NCBI GenBank assembly: GCA_039090855.1
Contig: CM077006.1
Location: 47,439,336-47,503,335 of the forward strand
Length of the DNA stretch: 64,000 bases
Reading direction: 5' to 3'
Origin: Macrothele yani
Taxonomy: Eukaryota; Arthropoda; Arachnida; Araneae; Macrothelidae
Shown here: one piece after another, positions 22,007 through 33,700 of the stretch
Numbering within the stretch: the first letter of the stretch is position 1
How the letters are laid out: the number at the start of each line of letters is the position of its first letter
Translations under genes and position numbers: made by a program
The notes under the pieces: generated by a model
Seen by the model: only the letters and a program-made list of their open reading frames with translations
Database searches by the model: none
What the model was told of the DNA's origin: nothing

Positions 22007-23536
22007 CACTGCCGGACAATTGCTAAGGACGGATGACAATAGCAACGATAGCAACCATAAAATGGAAGGCAGGAAAATGTGGAAATTAGCATAAGTGCGG
22101 GATACAGTAAGACTTGTTGTGCGTATGCAAATTTTGGATTGCCGAACTTGTTCGTGACGTCATAGCGCTGATAAGAGATATAAAGGATTTGACGCGTATT
22201 GACCGTTGTTGTTCAAACGCAAAGTTGAAAGGGAAAGAATCAATTGACGAACTTGCAATTTTCCGTATGTCTTCCCGACATCACCTTGATGATTTTACGC
22301 GTGGCCGTATTATTGGCAAGATTGAAGAAGGGCGAAAAATAACAGATGTTGCCAGGGAGTTCGACGTCAGTCACAGTGTTGTTTCAAGGCTTTGGAAATC
22401 ATTTCAAACAAATGGAGAGTGTAGCAAACGTCACGGGGAGGTCGTGTTCGCAGTACGACACCTGCAGAAGATCGGTACATAGTGCTATCAACAAAAAGAC
22501 ACCGGCGCAGCACAGCTAGCGAGGTAGCAAATCAGTTTATGGCTGCTACTGGCAAGCGGATCTCCCGAAAAACTGTCGCCAGACGTTTGCATGAAGGAGG
22601 ACTATACGCCCGCCGTCCTGTTGTGTGCATCCCATTGTCCAGACGTCACCGTACCGCCCGTTTGCTATGGTGCCACCAACATCGCAATTGGACTGATAAC
22701 GTCTGGTCTGCTGTCCTCTTCTCAGATGAGAGTAGATACAGTCTATCGTCTGATTGTCGACGACAACTGATCTGGCGTGATAGTGGTACTGCATATTGTC
22801 CAGCAAACATACAGGATATCCGACATGTAGTGTCATGGTATGGGCTGGCATCATGATCAATGGCCGTACGTCCCTCTATGTGCTTCCAACTGGGACTATG
22901 ACTGGCCAACGATACATTAATGATGTTCTGCTACCTCATGTTCGCATGTTCCGTGGTGCTGTCGGTGATAGATTCATTTTCATGGACGACAACGCAACAT
23001 GTCATCGAACAGTCGCTGTCCAGGAGTGTCTTGAGAGCGAGGATATTCAACGCCTCGTATGGCCAGCACGTTCTCCAGATCTGAATCCCATTTAAAATGT
23101 GTGGGATGCTTTGGGGAGGAGTCTTGCTGGTCGCCAATGCCCTCCAATAAACAAGGACACCCTCATCCGTGCACTGACAGAGGAATGGGATAAATTACCC
23201 CAACAGCTGCTTGATAATGTTGTGCAAAGAATGACGCGACGTGTGGAATCTTGCATCGCCCTCCATGGTGGCCATATCCGGTATTGACATCTTACGCCGG
23301 AACGCCTGCGGACGGTAATTGCATTTTTTTCACGTTTACGTATTCTGCACAAAATGGCCTGTTTGTCCCTTGAACACGTTCCAAAGCCTTCTGGATTTCA
23401 GAGCACAATAAATTGTCTTTCTTGTAATGTCCTGGCATTCTGACATTATTTTATTTCACTTGGCATCCAACCACACTTACTTTTTTATGCGCTATATAGC
23501 CGTTTATGATCCGTCCTTAGCAATTGTCCAGCAGTG
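22007..23536 (+). pseudogene. Tc1-like transposon with both terminal repeats
   Basis: 1,530 bp. Terminal repeats cactgccggacaattgctaa and RC cactgctggacaattgctaa continue as ggacggat and are flanked by TA. The transposase starts at MSSRHHLDDFTRGRIIG (22267), with DVAREFDVSHSVVSRLW as HTH. The first Asp is in VLFSDESRYS (22728), the second in IFMDDNATCHR (22985), then WPARSPDLNPI. The next codon, normally the catalytic Glu, is TAA (23094). Thirty-four residues lie between the second Asp and that position, so this was DD34E. Frameshifts near 22480 and 22800. The C-terminus continues to RY* at 23287. Inactive. Confidence 0.92.
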
Positions 23537-23714
23537 TATTAAGCGTAAAGCTTTGTTAATGTTACAAAATGCAGAATAATCTGATTCTTTTTTTTTTTTA
23601 ATTTTGGAAATTTCCCTACATGTTTTTTTTTTATATTCTACTACATCACTCTAAACTACCTATACCAATTAGCATATATGTAAATTATATTGCAAAGATT
23701 AGTTTTCTAGAGTC

Positions 23715-24325
23715 AAAATTTCAAACACTTGCAACTGTCTGAACGGCGTTGTACGTTTTATAATGCAATTTATTCAAAATAAAAGTAAATTTAGAAATCA
23801 ACAAGTTAGTAAAATCATGCAATGCATTGATTATAATACGTTTTCCAACATTACAGAAATCATTACTCAAGTTATGAGAATAATGGCTGTGGAATAAATC
23901 TCGGTCCTGTGCCCTGACCTTTGATCCCATTTCAATGATATTCAACAAAACCGGCTTGGTATACCTCCGAAATAACATGATAAAGTTTTGTCGCAATCGA
24001 AGCATTTTTACGTAAGTTATGATGCATAAGGGCTATGGAATAGATCCCGCTCCTGTGTCCTAACCTTTAACCCCATTTCGCCCATTTTCAATAAGGTTTG
24101 TTTCCAGGTGGTCCCCTACTACATACTAAAATTCCATCGAAATCGAACTTTTTTTACGTTAGTTATGGCGCATAACAGCAGTGGAATGGATCCCTCTCCT
24201 ATGTACTGACCTTTGACCCCATTTCCTACACTTTAAATAGGGTTCCTTCCCAAGTGATCCCCTACCAGATACTAAAATTTCATCGAAATCGAACGGTTGT
24301 TACGCGAGTTATTGTGCTGACCACA
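23715..24325. repeat. DR1-bearing ~150-bp repeat, cluster 1
   Basis: About four tandem units of roughly 145-150 bp: acgtaagttatgacgcataa, cctatgtcctgacctttgac, cccattttcaatagggttcg, cccctaccacatactaaaat and catcgaaatcgaaccatttt. The first unit is a variant (gttatgagaataatggctgt, ttcaacaaaaccggc). An exact TGACCTTTGACCCC lies at 24207-24220 and near matches near 23915 and 24060. Confidence 0.85.
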
Positions 24326-25783
24326 GATATCATATAAGGGACTAGATTGGCTGTCTGCTCTGTTGAGCATACGCTTGCGCTTTGACAACCGTTTAACCAC
24401 ATTGAGCGGGTCAAGATGTTGGAGTGGGGCATATTAAGAAGGGTAATTTGGACTTGGTTATTGCGTAAATCGTGGTAAAAACTTCTCGGATATAAATCGT
24501 ACTCTAAGAGACGAAAATATAATTGCGCTTACTTATTTGTCTTTATTCCAATGTTAAAAGAATGTATCTGGGAAGGCATTAGTTCGCAAGATAAATTTAA
24601 AATTGGTATTGTATGCAAATACTGAAAATAACTGGAAAACAACTGTACGACTGTAACGAGGCAAATATTTAAAATAATGAAAAATCAAGCGATACATTTG
24701 AAATCAATAAGTTGCTATTAAATCCAGAAAACTATTGATTTAAACCCGAAAAATAGTGGCTTCCACATACTTTACATAGGAAAGTTGAAAGGATGTTAAT
24801 CGTTTTCCTTGCTAGCGGTTACCTGTGCCATTCTGGTTTGTTTATAATTTTGCTCAAAAATATTAATTTTATTAAAGATTTCGATTCTTTGTTATTCACT
24901 AAGGAAATTTCAGTTTTTAACATTTTAAATTATTTATTAGGACAAGCATGCAACCAAAGGACGCATTGAATGTTAAGCATTCAGTAACAAAAAATCTCAA
25001 AATTATATTATGTCTCAACAAATAAAAAATAGTGTGATTTTTTTTTCTTATACAGCACATGACAGAATGCAGTTTCTATTGAATTTAAGCCCTGACCGAA
25101 TCTGAAATGCTGCAATATTTTGCAAGAGCCTTGGCTTTGTAGTTTTCGCTGTGGAATATTATTGTTTTTTCACTTAAATTGTATGACTTCCACCGTTAAA
25201 TGTGTACTAACTGCTTAGAATATTAATATAAATAACAAATCACAGTACCAAACTCATATTCCGTTAACTTAATGCAAAGTACTCTTGCTTAAATGGAGAG
25301 CGATGATCAGCTGAAAATGGCGCCTACATTGTCACGCCTCAAGAGCTGGGTGTCCGATCTAGCTTCTTGTATATGATATCTGTGGTGCTGACGGACATAC
25401 GCACACAACGCGTGACGTAATGAGGCAGATGGGAACGTCGACCATCTGCCAGTCGCAAAAGTGTGAAGTCATAAATCTTTAATAGGATCCACACACAACG
25501 CGTGACGTAATGAGACAGATGGCGTGACCGCGCCAACATTCTCAAACGCGAGTTGTGACGTCATAAGATTTCTAAGCATTGGTAACATTAATGGAACAAC
25601 GCCATCACTAAAAACGTTATAATTCGGGGTGGTTATTTAACCCACTAAACGAATTCTTCTAAAGTCGAGATCAAGCTAAATCGATTTCTAGTACCAGAAA
25701 ACGGTAGGTTAACGACTTTCATCAAAATTCTTAGAGCCGTTTTCAAAATAAAATGTACATACATACATACAAGAATTGCTACT
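24326..25783. other. AT-rich spacer with a short direct repeat
   Basis: No gene seen. A 31-bp sequence, cacacaacgcgtgacgtaat plus gag(g/a)cagatgg, occurs twice, near 25391 and 25491. It contains TGACGTAA, an ATF/CRE-like site. The end of the stretch (25690-25770, ttcatcaaaattcttagagc then catacatacatac) looks like the 3' tail of a degraded retroelement. Confidence 0.5.
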
Positions 25784-26229
25784 TTAAGGTGGACGTCAAG
25801 TAACTTTGCTACCTATACTTCCAATGGAAAAACTTTTGTACACATTTTATTTACAATTAATGCGTTCCCAAGGATGAAAATTTGAACATCGATTAAAATA
25901 TCTTCATTTTATAACTTGCAATACTTAATATTTTCTAAACCATAACCGTAATTATGCAATCCAACATTTTTTTGTCCACTGACGTCATCAAAGTACAGGT
26001 CGCGCCATCTTTTATCTGGTTTCAACACCACCAAAGGAAAAGTTATTGATTTTTAATATAATTATGGCTATGGTTTAGAAAATATTATGTTTTCCAAATT
26101 ATAATATGAAGTAATTTTAATCGATGTTCAAATTTTCATCCTTGGGAACACATTAATTGTGAAGGAAATGTGTACAAAAGTTTTTCCATTGGAAGTATAG
26201 GAAGCAAAATTACTTGACGTTCATCTTAA
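25784..26229. mobile_element. Foldback element with ~190-bp arms
   Basis: Ends ttaaggtggacgtcaagtaa and RC ttaagatgaacgtcaagtaa. The arms run inward about 190 bp (ccaatggaaaaacttttgta at left, its complement at right) around a centre with ccactgacgtcatc and gcgccatct. TTAA stands at both edges (25784-25787, 26226-26229). Non-coding. A related remnant is at 9646. Confidence 0.85.
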
Positions 26230-26730
26230 TAATATGGGATAAGAGCGATGGAATGGATCGCAATCCTACGTCCTGACCCTTGACCACATTTCGTCCATTT
26301 TCAATAGGGTTCATCCCCAGGTGGTCCCCTATTACATACTGAAATTTCATCGAAATCGAACCATTTTTACGCACGCTATGACGTATAAGGGCAATGGAAT
26401 GCATCCCGATCTTATGTCCTGACCTTTGACCCCACTTTACCCATTTTGAATAGGCTTCGTCCCCAGGTGGTCTCCTACCACATAGTAAACTTTCATTGAA
26501 ATCGAACCATTTTCACGCAAGTTACGACGCATAAGGGCAATGGAATGTTCCGCTCCTACGTCGTGACCTTTGACGCCCATTTGTCCCATTTTCAATAGGG
26601 TTCGTCCCCGGGTGGTCCCCTACCACATACTAAAATTTCATCGACATCGACCCATTTTTAAGCCAGTTATCGAACGGACGGACGGACGGAGCATATACGC
26701 TTCTTCAAACTACGGTCGGAAAGCGTAAAA
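26230..26730. repeat. DR1-bearing repeat, cluster 2
   Basis: Three tandem units of the same family, ending in a gttatcgaacggacggacgg tail and cggtcggaaagcgtaaaaa. Exact TGACCTTTGACCCC at 26420-26433; variants near 26275 (tgacccttgaccac) and 26574 (tgacctttgacgcc). Confidence 0.85.
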
Positions 26731-28257
26731 AAGAAATAACGAATGGATGTTTTTGTTTCTAAACGATTTTCTTTTCTTCAGCTTTTACCAAAATTACTGA
26801 TTCCCCTGATACGGTCGAAGGGCACGTTGATTATTTATTTATTTTCAAATCCACATTTTAGAACATTTGGATTTATGCGTAGTATTTCTAAAATCATATT
26901 AATATTGTGAAGTGGATTAACTGAACTAAACTTTTTAAACTAATGATTTTTAAACTAAACCTTGCTTGGGCCATATCTTTGGCCAATGTATAATGCATAA
27001 ATGCAAGCCTTGATAAGCAAAATTTTCCAAGAATCCGGGCCTGGGCTCAGCAAACACATGTAATCAAAGAAAGTGGGCCGGGCCCAGGCGGGCCCGGGGT
27101 CCTAAAATTGAGCCCGAACTCATCTCTAGACTGCAGTGCATCTGACAGCTGGTGGAGGACCCATAGAGCGAACAACACGATCGAGGTAGTCCCACAGATG
27201 CTCAATTGGGTTTAAATCTGGGAAAATTAGGGGCCAGGGAAGTACTTTGAGGTCTTAATCGTGCTCTTCCAACCGCTCTCGAACATTTCTAGCTGTGTGA
27301 CACGTCGTATTGTCGCGCCTGAAGATCCCATCCGCCCCAGGGAAGACAATCAGCTTGTATGGGTGTTAGTGGTCTGCAAGGATGGATTCATAAGAAATTC
27401 GGTCCATAGTGCTTTCCAGAGGTATGAGTGGACACAGGGACGCCACGAAAACATTCCCCAGTCCATAACGCTGCACTCATCAGCTAGTGTTCTTCCAGCA
27501 ATGATTGAAGAGTGTTTGTTCTCCGATGTTTCTCGTCCTATACGCCAACGACCATCCGTTCGATGAAGCAGAAAACGTGACTCACCGCAGAAGGCAATCC
27601 TTTGCCAAACAGCGGAGGTCCAATTCCGCTACTGCCGTGGAAATGTAAGCCTTTTCTGCCGATGCACCTTCGTTAGCATAGGTGCAGTGACCATCCGTCT
27701 GCATCGGCGCCCCATACGCACAGGGTTCGCTGAACTGTCGTTTTAGACACACTTCCGGTAGCCCTCTGGTTCATTCGGCCAGTGAGTTGCTCCACTGTAC
27801 CGTGTCGATCGGCCCTCAAGCACCTTCGCAGCCGACGTGCACCTCTCACATCAACAGCGCGTGGTGCTCCGCAGTTTCCAAGTCGCTTATTCGCAATGGT
27901 GCCATTTCTCCAATCACGATATACTTTAACTACAGCAGAACGCGAACAGTTCACAAACTGCGCTGTTTCAGAAATACTGCCACCCTTGGCCCGAAAGCCT
28001 ATAATCACCCCTTTTTTGGAAATCTGATAAATTGCTCCTTTCTTCCATAAGAGCAACTAGTGATATCTTTTTCAGAATGCCTTCAGTACACCTTATATGG
28101 CCTCCACGCCAGCCCACGATACGTACCTTCTTTCATTGGCTACGCGCTGTTGACGTCAAAATTAGGAGGTGGTCACAATAATGTTGCTCAAATGTGTAAA
28201 TTTCATTTGAATAGCGCGATTCTTTCTTGGAGTTGCAATTTTCACAAACAGTAGGGT

Positions 28258-30715
28258 ATTTACATACATGAAAAACTACCGAAATGACACGATAACTACA
28301 TGTATTTTAACTCCAATGTTAAAATATTTACTATATACATTTAAAAGATTATATAATAAAATATGTACACACATGTGATCTTTCGGTGCCCAAAGTGGGT
28401 ACCATCTTCAGATGTTAAAAATTCACCAAACGTACGTGACAAACAGTATGTTATTTATATAAGACTGTATTCGTAATGACGTAACTAGTATAAAATGGGC
28501 TTAACCAATGAGAGTATGGGACAACATTTGTCAAACATAAAATTAATAGGTATAATTTATTGATTTATTATTGTCTAACCCTACAAACCCAAGTATGTTT
28601 TCCACGGTATAGGTATAAATTCTGGTAAATTATCATTACATGCTGTATTCCCATATTTCATAATATACAAACTCTCAACAAATCTTAAAGTTGATCAAGA
28701 TTTTGGTGTGTTGAGAATTTTAATCTCGTTCCAATCAGGATGATAATTACCTTGGTTTACAAGTCGTGCTAAAGCTGTGGTTGTATCTCTATTTTTAACA
28801 TCATATTTATGTTCTTTTAATCTAGCTGATATTGAACGAAAAGTGGAGCCTATGTACACTTTTTGTTGTTCATTTCCTTCTATACTGTTAAGAGGGATAA
28901 CATACACACCATGTTTTACATCAAATGGCACAGGATCCCTGTCTTTCAGAAGTAAGGACTTAATGTTAGTTGTGCTTATTCCAATATCAAAATCATATTT
29001 ATGACATTTCGTTTTCATGGAATAGCACAATTTCGGTACAAAGGGAAGAGAACCAATGTATTTCCTATCTTTTTCTTCATATACAGATATTAATGTTGTA
29101 GTCCTGTTCCTTTTAATCTTGGCTACTATCCTGTGTATGGTTTCATCTGGATATCCGTGGTTACGGGTGATATTATAAATGGTATCCATTTCTTGCTTTC
29201 TAAGAGCCGTGGTGGACGAATGAGTGAAAGCTCTTCTTATAAGAAACGATATCGATGATTCCTTGTAGCTCCATGGGTGTGCTGATGTCCAAGGTATTAG
29301 TATCGTATCTGATTCTGGTTTTCTATATACTGAAGAATTCATAGTTGATTAAGCTGGGTATCTAGTAAGCATGATATCTAGAAATGGTAAACTATAATTA
29401 CTTTCATATTCTACAGTAAACTTTAAAGTGTTAAATACATTTGATAACTCAGATAAATTCCAAAGGCTGGTTCCAGAATACCAAAATATCATCTACATAT
29501 CTAAGATATAATATAGGTCTGTAACTGGTTGACTGAAGAATTTTGTTTTCCAGTTCCTGCATGCAGATTTCTGCAAGGATTGGGGAAAGGGGAGATCCCA
29601 GTGGTGCCCCTTCACGTTGCCGATATATTATCCCATCGAACTTAAAGTAAGATCTCTTGTAAACTAGAGATAGTGCTTGTAATATAGCTTCCACCTCAAG
29701 AGATGGGGTGGCCAATGCCAAAAGTGAGGATTTTATGATGTCATGTACTTGTTGTACTGGAACACTCGGGAACAGAGATACAACATCTAAAGAAAGCATG
29801 GTAAAAGGTTGTGTGATTGGAGAAATAGATTTAATTCGATCCAGAACTTGGGTGGAGTTGGGTAACAGAAAAAGCTGAGTTATTAGTGAGAGGTCGCAAA
29901 TATTGAGCTAAGGCCCTTTCCAGTGGGCGTGTAGGGCTATGTTGAGCCGCAAACTAATAATCTAAGGGGGTGTCCAGTCTTGTGCAACTTAAGTTTTCCA
30001 AATAGTTCTGGTACTCTAGGTCCTGATGGATTAAACAATTTTGATGTAATGGAAGTGGGAAGTAATAAATGATTTTTTAATCTGTTAACAGCTGTGATTG
30101 TAGCAGGGACTGGGTCTTTAGTACACCTATTAATTTATTAAAAGAACATAAATATGATGTTAAAAATAGAGAAACAACCACAGCTTTAGTACGACTTGTA
30201 AACCAAGGTAATTATCATCCTGACTGGAACAAGATTAAAATTCTCAACACACCAAAATCTAGATCAACTTTAAGATTTGTTGAGAGTTTGTATATTATGA
30301 AATATGGGAATACAGCATGTAATGATAATTTACCAGAATTTATACCTATACCGTGGAAAACATACTTGGGTTTGTAGGGTTAGGCAATAGTAAATCAATA
30401 AATTATACCTATTAATTTTATGTTTGACCAGCAACAAATGTTGTCCCATATTCTCATTGGTTAAGCCCATTTTATACTAGTTACGTCATTACGAATACAG
30501 TCTTATATAAATAACATACTGCTTGTCCCGTACGTTTGGTGAATTTTTAACAACATCTGATGATGGTACCCACTTTGGGCACCGAAAGATCTCATGTGTG
30601 TACATATTTTATTATATAATCTTTTAAATGTATATAATAAATATTTTAACATTGGAGTTAAAATACATGTAGTTATCGTGTCATTTCGGTAGTTTTTTAT
30701 GTATGTAGTTATCGG
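28258..30715 (-). pseudogene. Penelope-like element (RT plus GIY-YIG), with an inverted partial copy
   Basis: Minus-strand RT pieces: VPELFGKLKLHKTGHPLR (near 29990), SLDVVSLFPSVPV (29795), GAPLGSPLSPILAEICM (29600), RYVDDILVF (29490). After a break come the C-terminal RT and the GIY-YIG nuclease: GVYVIPLNS, QKVYIGSTFRSISARLKEH (28820-28900) and NQGNYHPDWNEIKIL (28740). Penelope-like elements carry exactly this RT-nuclease order. At 30120-30710 a plus-strand copy of the last ~580 bp (from the nuclease to the end) is joined to it, so the whole is bounded by long inverted repeats. Frameshifts (29343-29448, 29800-29900) make it inactive. Confidence 0.9.
30553..30600 (+). ncRNA. Hammerhead ribozyme-like motif in the Penelope end
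   Basis: Core CTGATGA (30557-30563), a stem II of ggtaccc and gggcacc with one A-C mismatch, then GAAA (30584-30587) and gatctcatgt. acat before the core can pair with atgt after it as stem I. The inverted partner at 28371-28415 has CTGAAGA instead of CTGATGA, which would disable it. Hammerhead motifs are known in the terminal repeats of Penelope-like elements; an extra U after the core and the short stem III leave activity uncertain. Confidence 0.55.
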
Positions 30716-30821
30716 CACGAGTTAAATTCACAGTATATATTTTTTAAAACGCTGAATAAACCTAGATTTTCCCACAACCGCGTGTTCTTATATAGGGTGA
30801 CCAAGGGAAACACGACGCTCC

Positions 30822-30990
30822 AGTGATTCAGTGGTTTGAGAGACGCTGGCTTCTTCGCCCGAGGAGGGCCCGGATTTGAGTCCCGACTAATGAGCTTGTT
30901 TTACAGCGCTCTGTCGCTTTTCTGGAACCAGTGGCCCTAAATTAGGGAAAAACAGAGCTACTTCTCCCCAGCCTTTAAGAAAACGTTTTG
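30822..30990 (+). mobile_element. Degenerate SINE-A copy
   Basis: gattcagtggtttgagagac, ctggcttcttcgcccgag, ccggatttgagtcccga, then ggaaccagtggccctaaatt. Shortened in the body and without a clear tail. Confidence 0.65.
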
Positions 30991-31429
30991 TTTCGTTTTG
31001 TTTGGGGATTTAACGACACTTACATTCATGGATCCGATCATCCATCAGTGGATTTTTCAGTGGTCACTCTTTCTCTAGTCGCGAAGTGTCTTACAGCCTT
31101 CATATCCGGAGCGGCTTGACAACATGATTCGAACGTACAATTTTGTGTCTATTTTTCGGGAAACTTGACGAGAGAAACCCTTCCTGCCACGGGTCTCAGA
31201 AAGCAACTGCCTGTAATCCAAATTTGCCCCCTTGCTGCATTTTGGATTTCTTTTTCATATGGCCGCACGTAAGGTCACTGGAGTATTTGAGATTCAAATT
31301 CAAGTGACTAAAATCATGAGCATCAATCATCTTCCTACTCACTTTTACCGTGAACAGTCTGCAAACGGTGGGACTTGACGCCGGCCCATTACGCTTACAC
31401 TTAATATCACTCTGTTTAGTATACATATA

Positions 31430-31911
31430 ACGAAGTGAATTTCTCCGTCATTTTTATCCGCGCCAGGATTCGAACTCGGGTCCACTCATTCCGGAATAAG
31501 TTGCTCTACCAATTGAGCTACGCGGACATTTTATTCTGATTCCTATCTGCCTTTATGTCGTGTGCGTCCTTCTGGCAGGTACGTCACATCTCCTGGTACG
31601 TTACATCATCTCCCCCTTATTTTTTTTTCGAAGTGCTGCTCTTATTTTTCCTATCTCGCGGTGTGGAAATAACATCACACCATTGCGAGATTGTGAACGG
31701 TCGGGTCATCCGGATAGTTCGGGCGCCATTATAACGAAGTGAATTTCTCCGTCATTTTTATCCGCGCCAGGATTCGAACTCGGGTCCACTCATTCCGGAA
31801 TAAGTTGCTCTACCAATTGAGCTACGCGGACATTTTATTCTGATTCCTATCTGCCTTTATGTCGTGTGCGTCCTTCTGGCAGGTACGTCACATCTCCTGG
31901 TACGTTACATA
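31430..31911 (-). mobile_element. Two identical SINE-B copies with a 122-bp spacer
   Basis: Copies 31430-31609 and 31731-31910 look identical over about 180 bp, from ataacgaagtgaatttctcc through the tRNA-like core to ctcctggtacgttacat. They are separated by unrelated sequence (31610-31730). tacata borders the pair on both sides (near 31423 and 31906). Either a dimeric insertion or a recent local duplication of copy plus spacer. Confidence 0.85.
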
Positions 31912-32195
31912 CAAAGTGAACATTTTGCGACGGAATCGCACCTAATTTATGGTTTTCTTCCCCTCTTCCCCGACTACACATAGCGGGAATGCCTACCTGG
32001 GTGGTAAATACTGTTCAATTTGATGACATTTTTCCTTGCCTTCAAACCCAGTCAGCGCCTGCGAGTTAATTAACCATTTTATTAATTGGTCTGATTGGCC
32101 ACGACAATAATAGGGCTAGATTTTTACAATATTTTTAGCAGTTCAACATAAAACCAAAGGTTTTGATTTCTCAACATTTATCTGCTACTCCATTT
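31912..32195. other. No recognisable feature
   Basis: Mixed spacer between SINEs; nothing supported. Confidence 0.35.
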
Positions 32196-32395
32196 TTTTT
32201 GTCTTGTTTGAGGGTTTAACGACCTCTGTGAGCAATTCGATGGACTATAAGCAGTCGCCCGTCCCTAATTTAGGGCCACTGGTTCCAGGGAAAGGAGAAA
32301 GCCAGTGCCGTAAAACATAAACGACATCCATGGCTCACTGGACCCAAACCTGGACCTATCCTGGATGAATGGTCTTAGACCACTGCGCCACCGAA
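32196..32395 (-). mobile_element. SINE-A copy
   Basis: Reverse: gagggtttaacgacctctgt, agcagtcgcccgtccctaat, body, damaged B box (ggacccaaacctgga), then cttagaccactgcgccaccg. Moderately diverged. Confidence 0.85.
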
Positions 32396-32400
32396 TAGGC

Positions 32401-33700
32401 CTAGCGCTTCACATTCTTACTCAGCCGATTAAGATTAGACTGAAAGTTATCCACTCTTTTAGTGAAAAACACTTCACTGAAAAACAATCCTTAACGGCTA
32501 TGAGGGTGCCCGACTGCGTACGAGCGATGTAAAGTGTGTAAGTTCCTGGAAATTTAGTAAATTGAGAAAACCAAGATAAAAAATTAGTACTACCTGTTGA
32601 TATTTTAATGTTCGGGCGTCCCCCACCAGAAGATTTTCCTTATTATTTTTTTTTCTTGGAATACTAGCAGGTGACCAGAAAAGGAGACGGGGCAATGCCC
32701 TGAGCCTCTTAGCCCAGAAATGTTTCATTCAACGTTCCTTTCACTTGCTTTCATTGATTATCTGATTGGAAAAATCAATTACACAGACTGAGAGGTCAAT
32801 TGCTGTGTCATTCGAATCATCATCATCACCTCCCCCTCCCCCTTCCCTTTTTCATGCTGTTATATTTCTTCTGTAACTTCAAGAAATAGAACTGATGGAG
32901 CGGAGGCCATCTCTAACTAGCGTAGCACTGTTAGAAAAATGTTGTTCGAAAAATATTGATTTCCCTGAGAAATAAAAATATTATGAATGTGATTGGTTCT
33001 TTTACTGACACCACATCTCGCTTTCGTAGTGTTCTATAAGTACAGGCACGCTTCTTTCGCTTCGAATCAGCGTATTTCTATATGCTATAGCATCTTTTCT
33101 TTTTTCTTTTTTTCATTTCCTTGTTATCATCCAACCGCTTTTCTGTTGGTCTTCATCGTATCTTTTTACTTTCATTCTTCTTTGTTATTATTAGAGCTCC
33201 CAATGTTCTGAGGGAATACGAGCAAAATGTCATCGGGTGAATGACTCCTTCGCAATATCTTCACGAATTGAATTGAATAATAAGTAGTTTTAGTAAGGGA
33301 GGATCTGGTCTACAACTGCCCTAAGGAAATTAAAGACAAGAGGTGTCAGTAAGTGAACTCGATAGGAAAGAAAAACAAAGTGAAGAAAAGGCAAAGAAAA
33401 TGAAATCTTGCGAAGCAACCGAGGGCAACAGGAGCAGAGGAAACTACACAGAGCATCCAGCTTGGGGGAACCACCACACAACCAGTAAACCCCCACCACC
33501 CGGAGGGGGGGGTGTTGACACCCCGTCTTATACCAGAGCAGCCTCCAATACTCACCATCACCTCTAACCTATAAAGAAAGGGTTAACCTAATCAAGACAC
33601 TTGTCTCGTGGTCTGTCTAACAGCCATCTGGCAACTTCACAAGGACCACTCTATCCAATCTATTCATCTGATTTAGGATTCTTAGCACATGAACCAGTGC
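32401..33700. other. No gene supported
   Basis: Mixed AT-rich DNA; overlapping frames on both strands near 33290-33567 (polar, with a C-rich ccacccggagggggggg patch) lack recognisable motifs. No repeat shared with the rest of the window. Confidence 0.35.

Larger units (their letters stand above)
21222..27129. mobile_element. hAT-like element with long inverted ends
   Basis: Ends agagatgagctcgggcccgg and, at the right, RC agagatgagttcgggctc. A perfect 8-bp target duplication actgcagt flanks it (21214-21221 and 27131-27138, allowing 1-2 nt at the right edge). Inverted homology extends inward: 21590-21670 pairs with 26955-27030 (both contain a ttgcttgggccat motif on one strand). No transposase of its own is visible; the interior is filled with other repeats. 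Confidence 0.75.
21068..28196 (-). pseudogene. Tc1-like element split by a 5.9-kb hAT-like insertion
   Basis: Ends cacggtagagtcccattattg (21068) and its counterpart RC cacatttgagcaacattatt (28196) share gtgaccacc and are flanked by TA. The transposase is on the minus strand from about 28050: VIIGFRAKGGSISETAQFV helix-turn-helix, a second HTH region with RRLRRCLRADRHGTVEQL, then degraded catalytic sequence to about 27130. The last 150 bp of the element are at 21068-21221. Frameshifts and stops abound. Confidence 0.8.
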
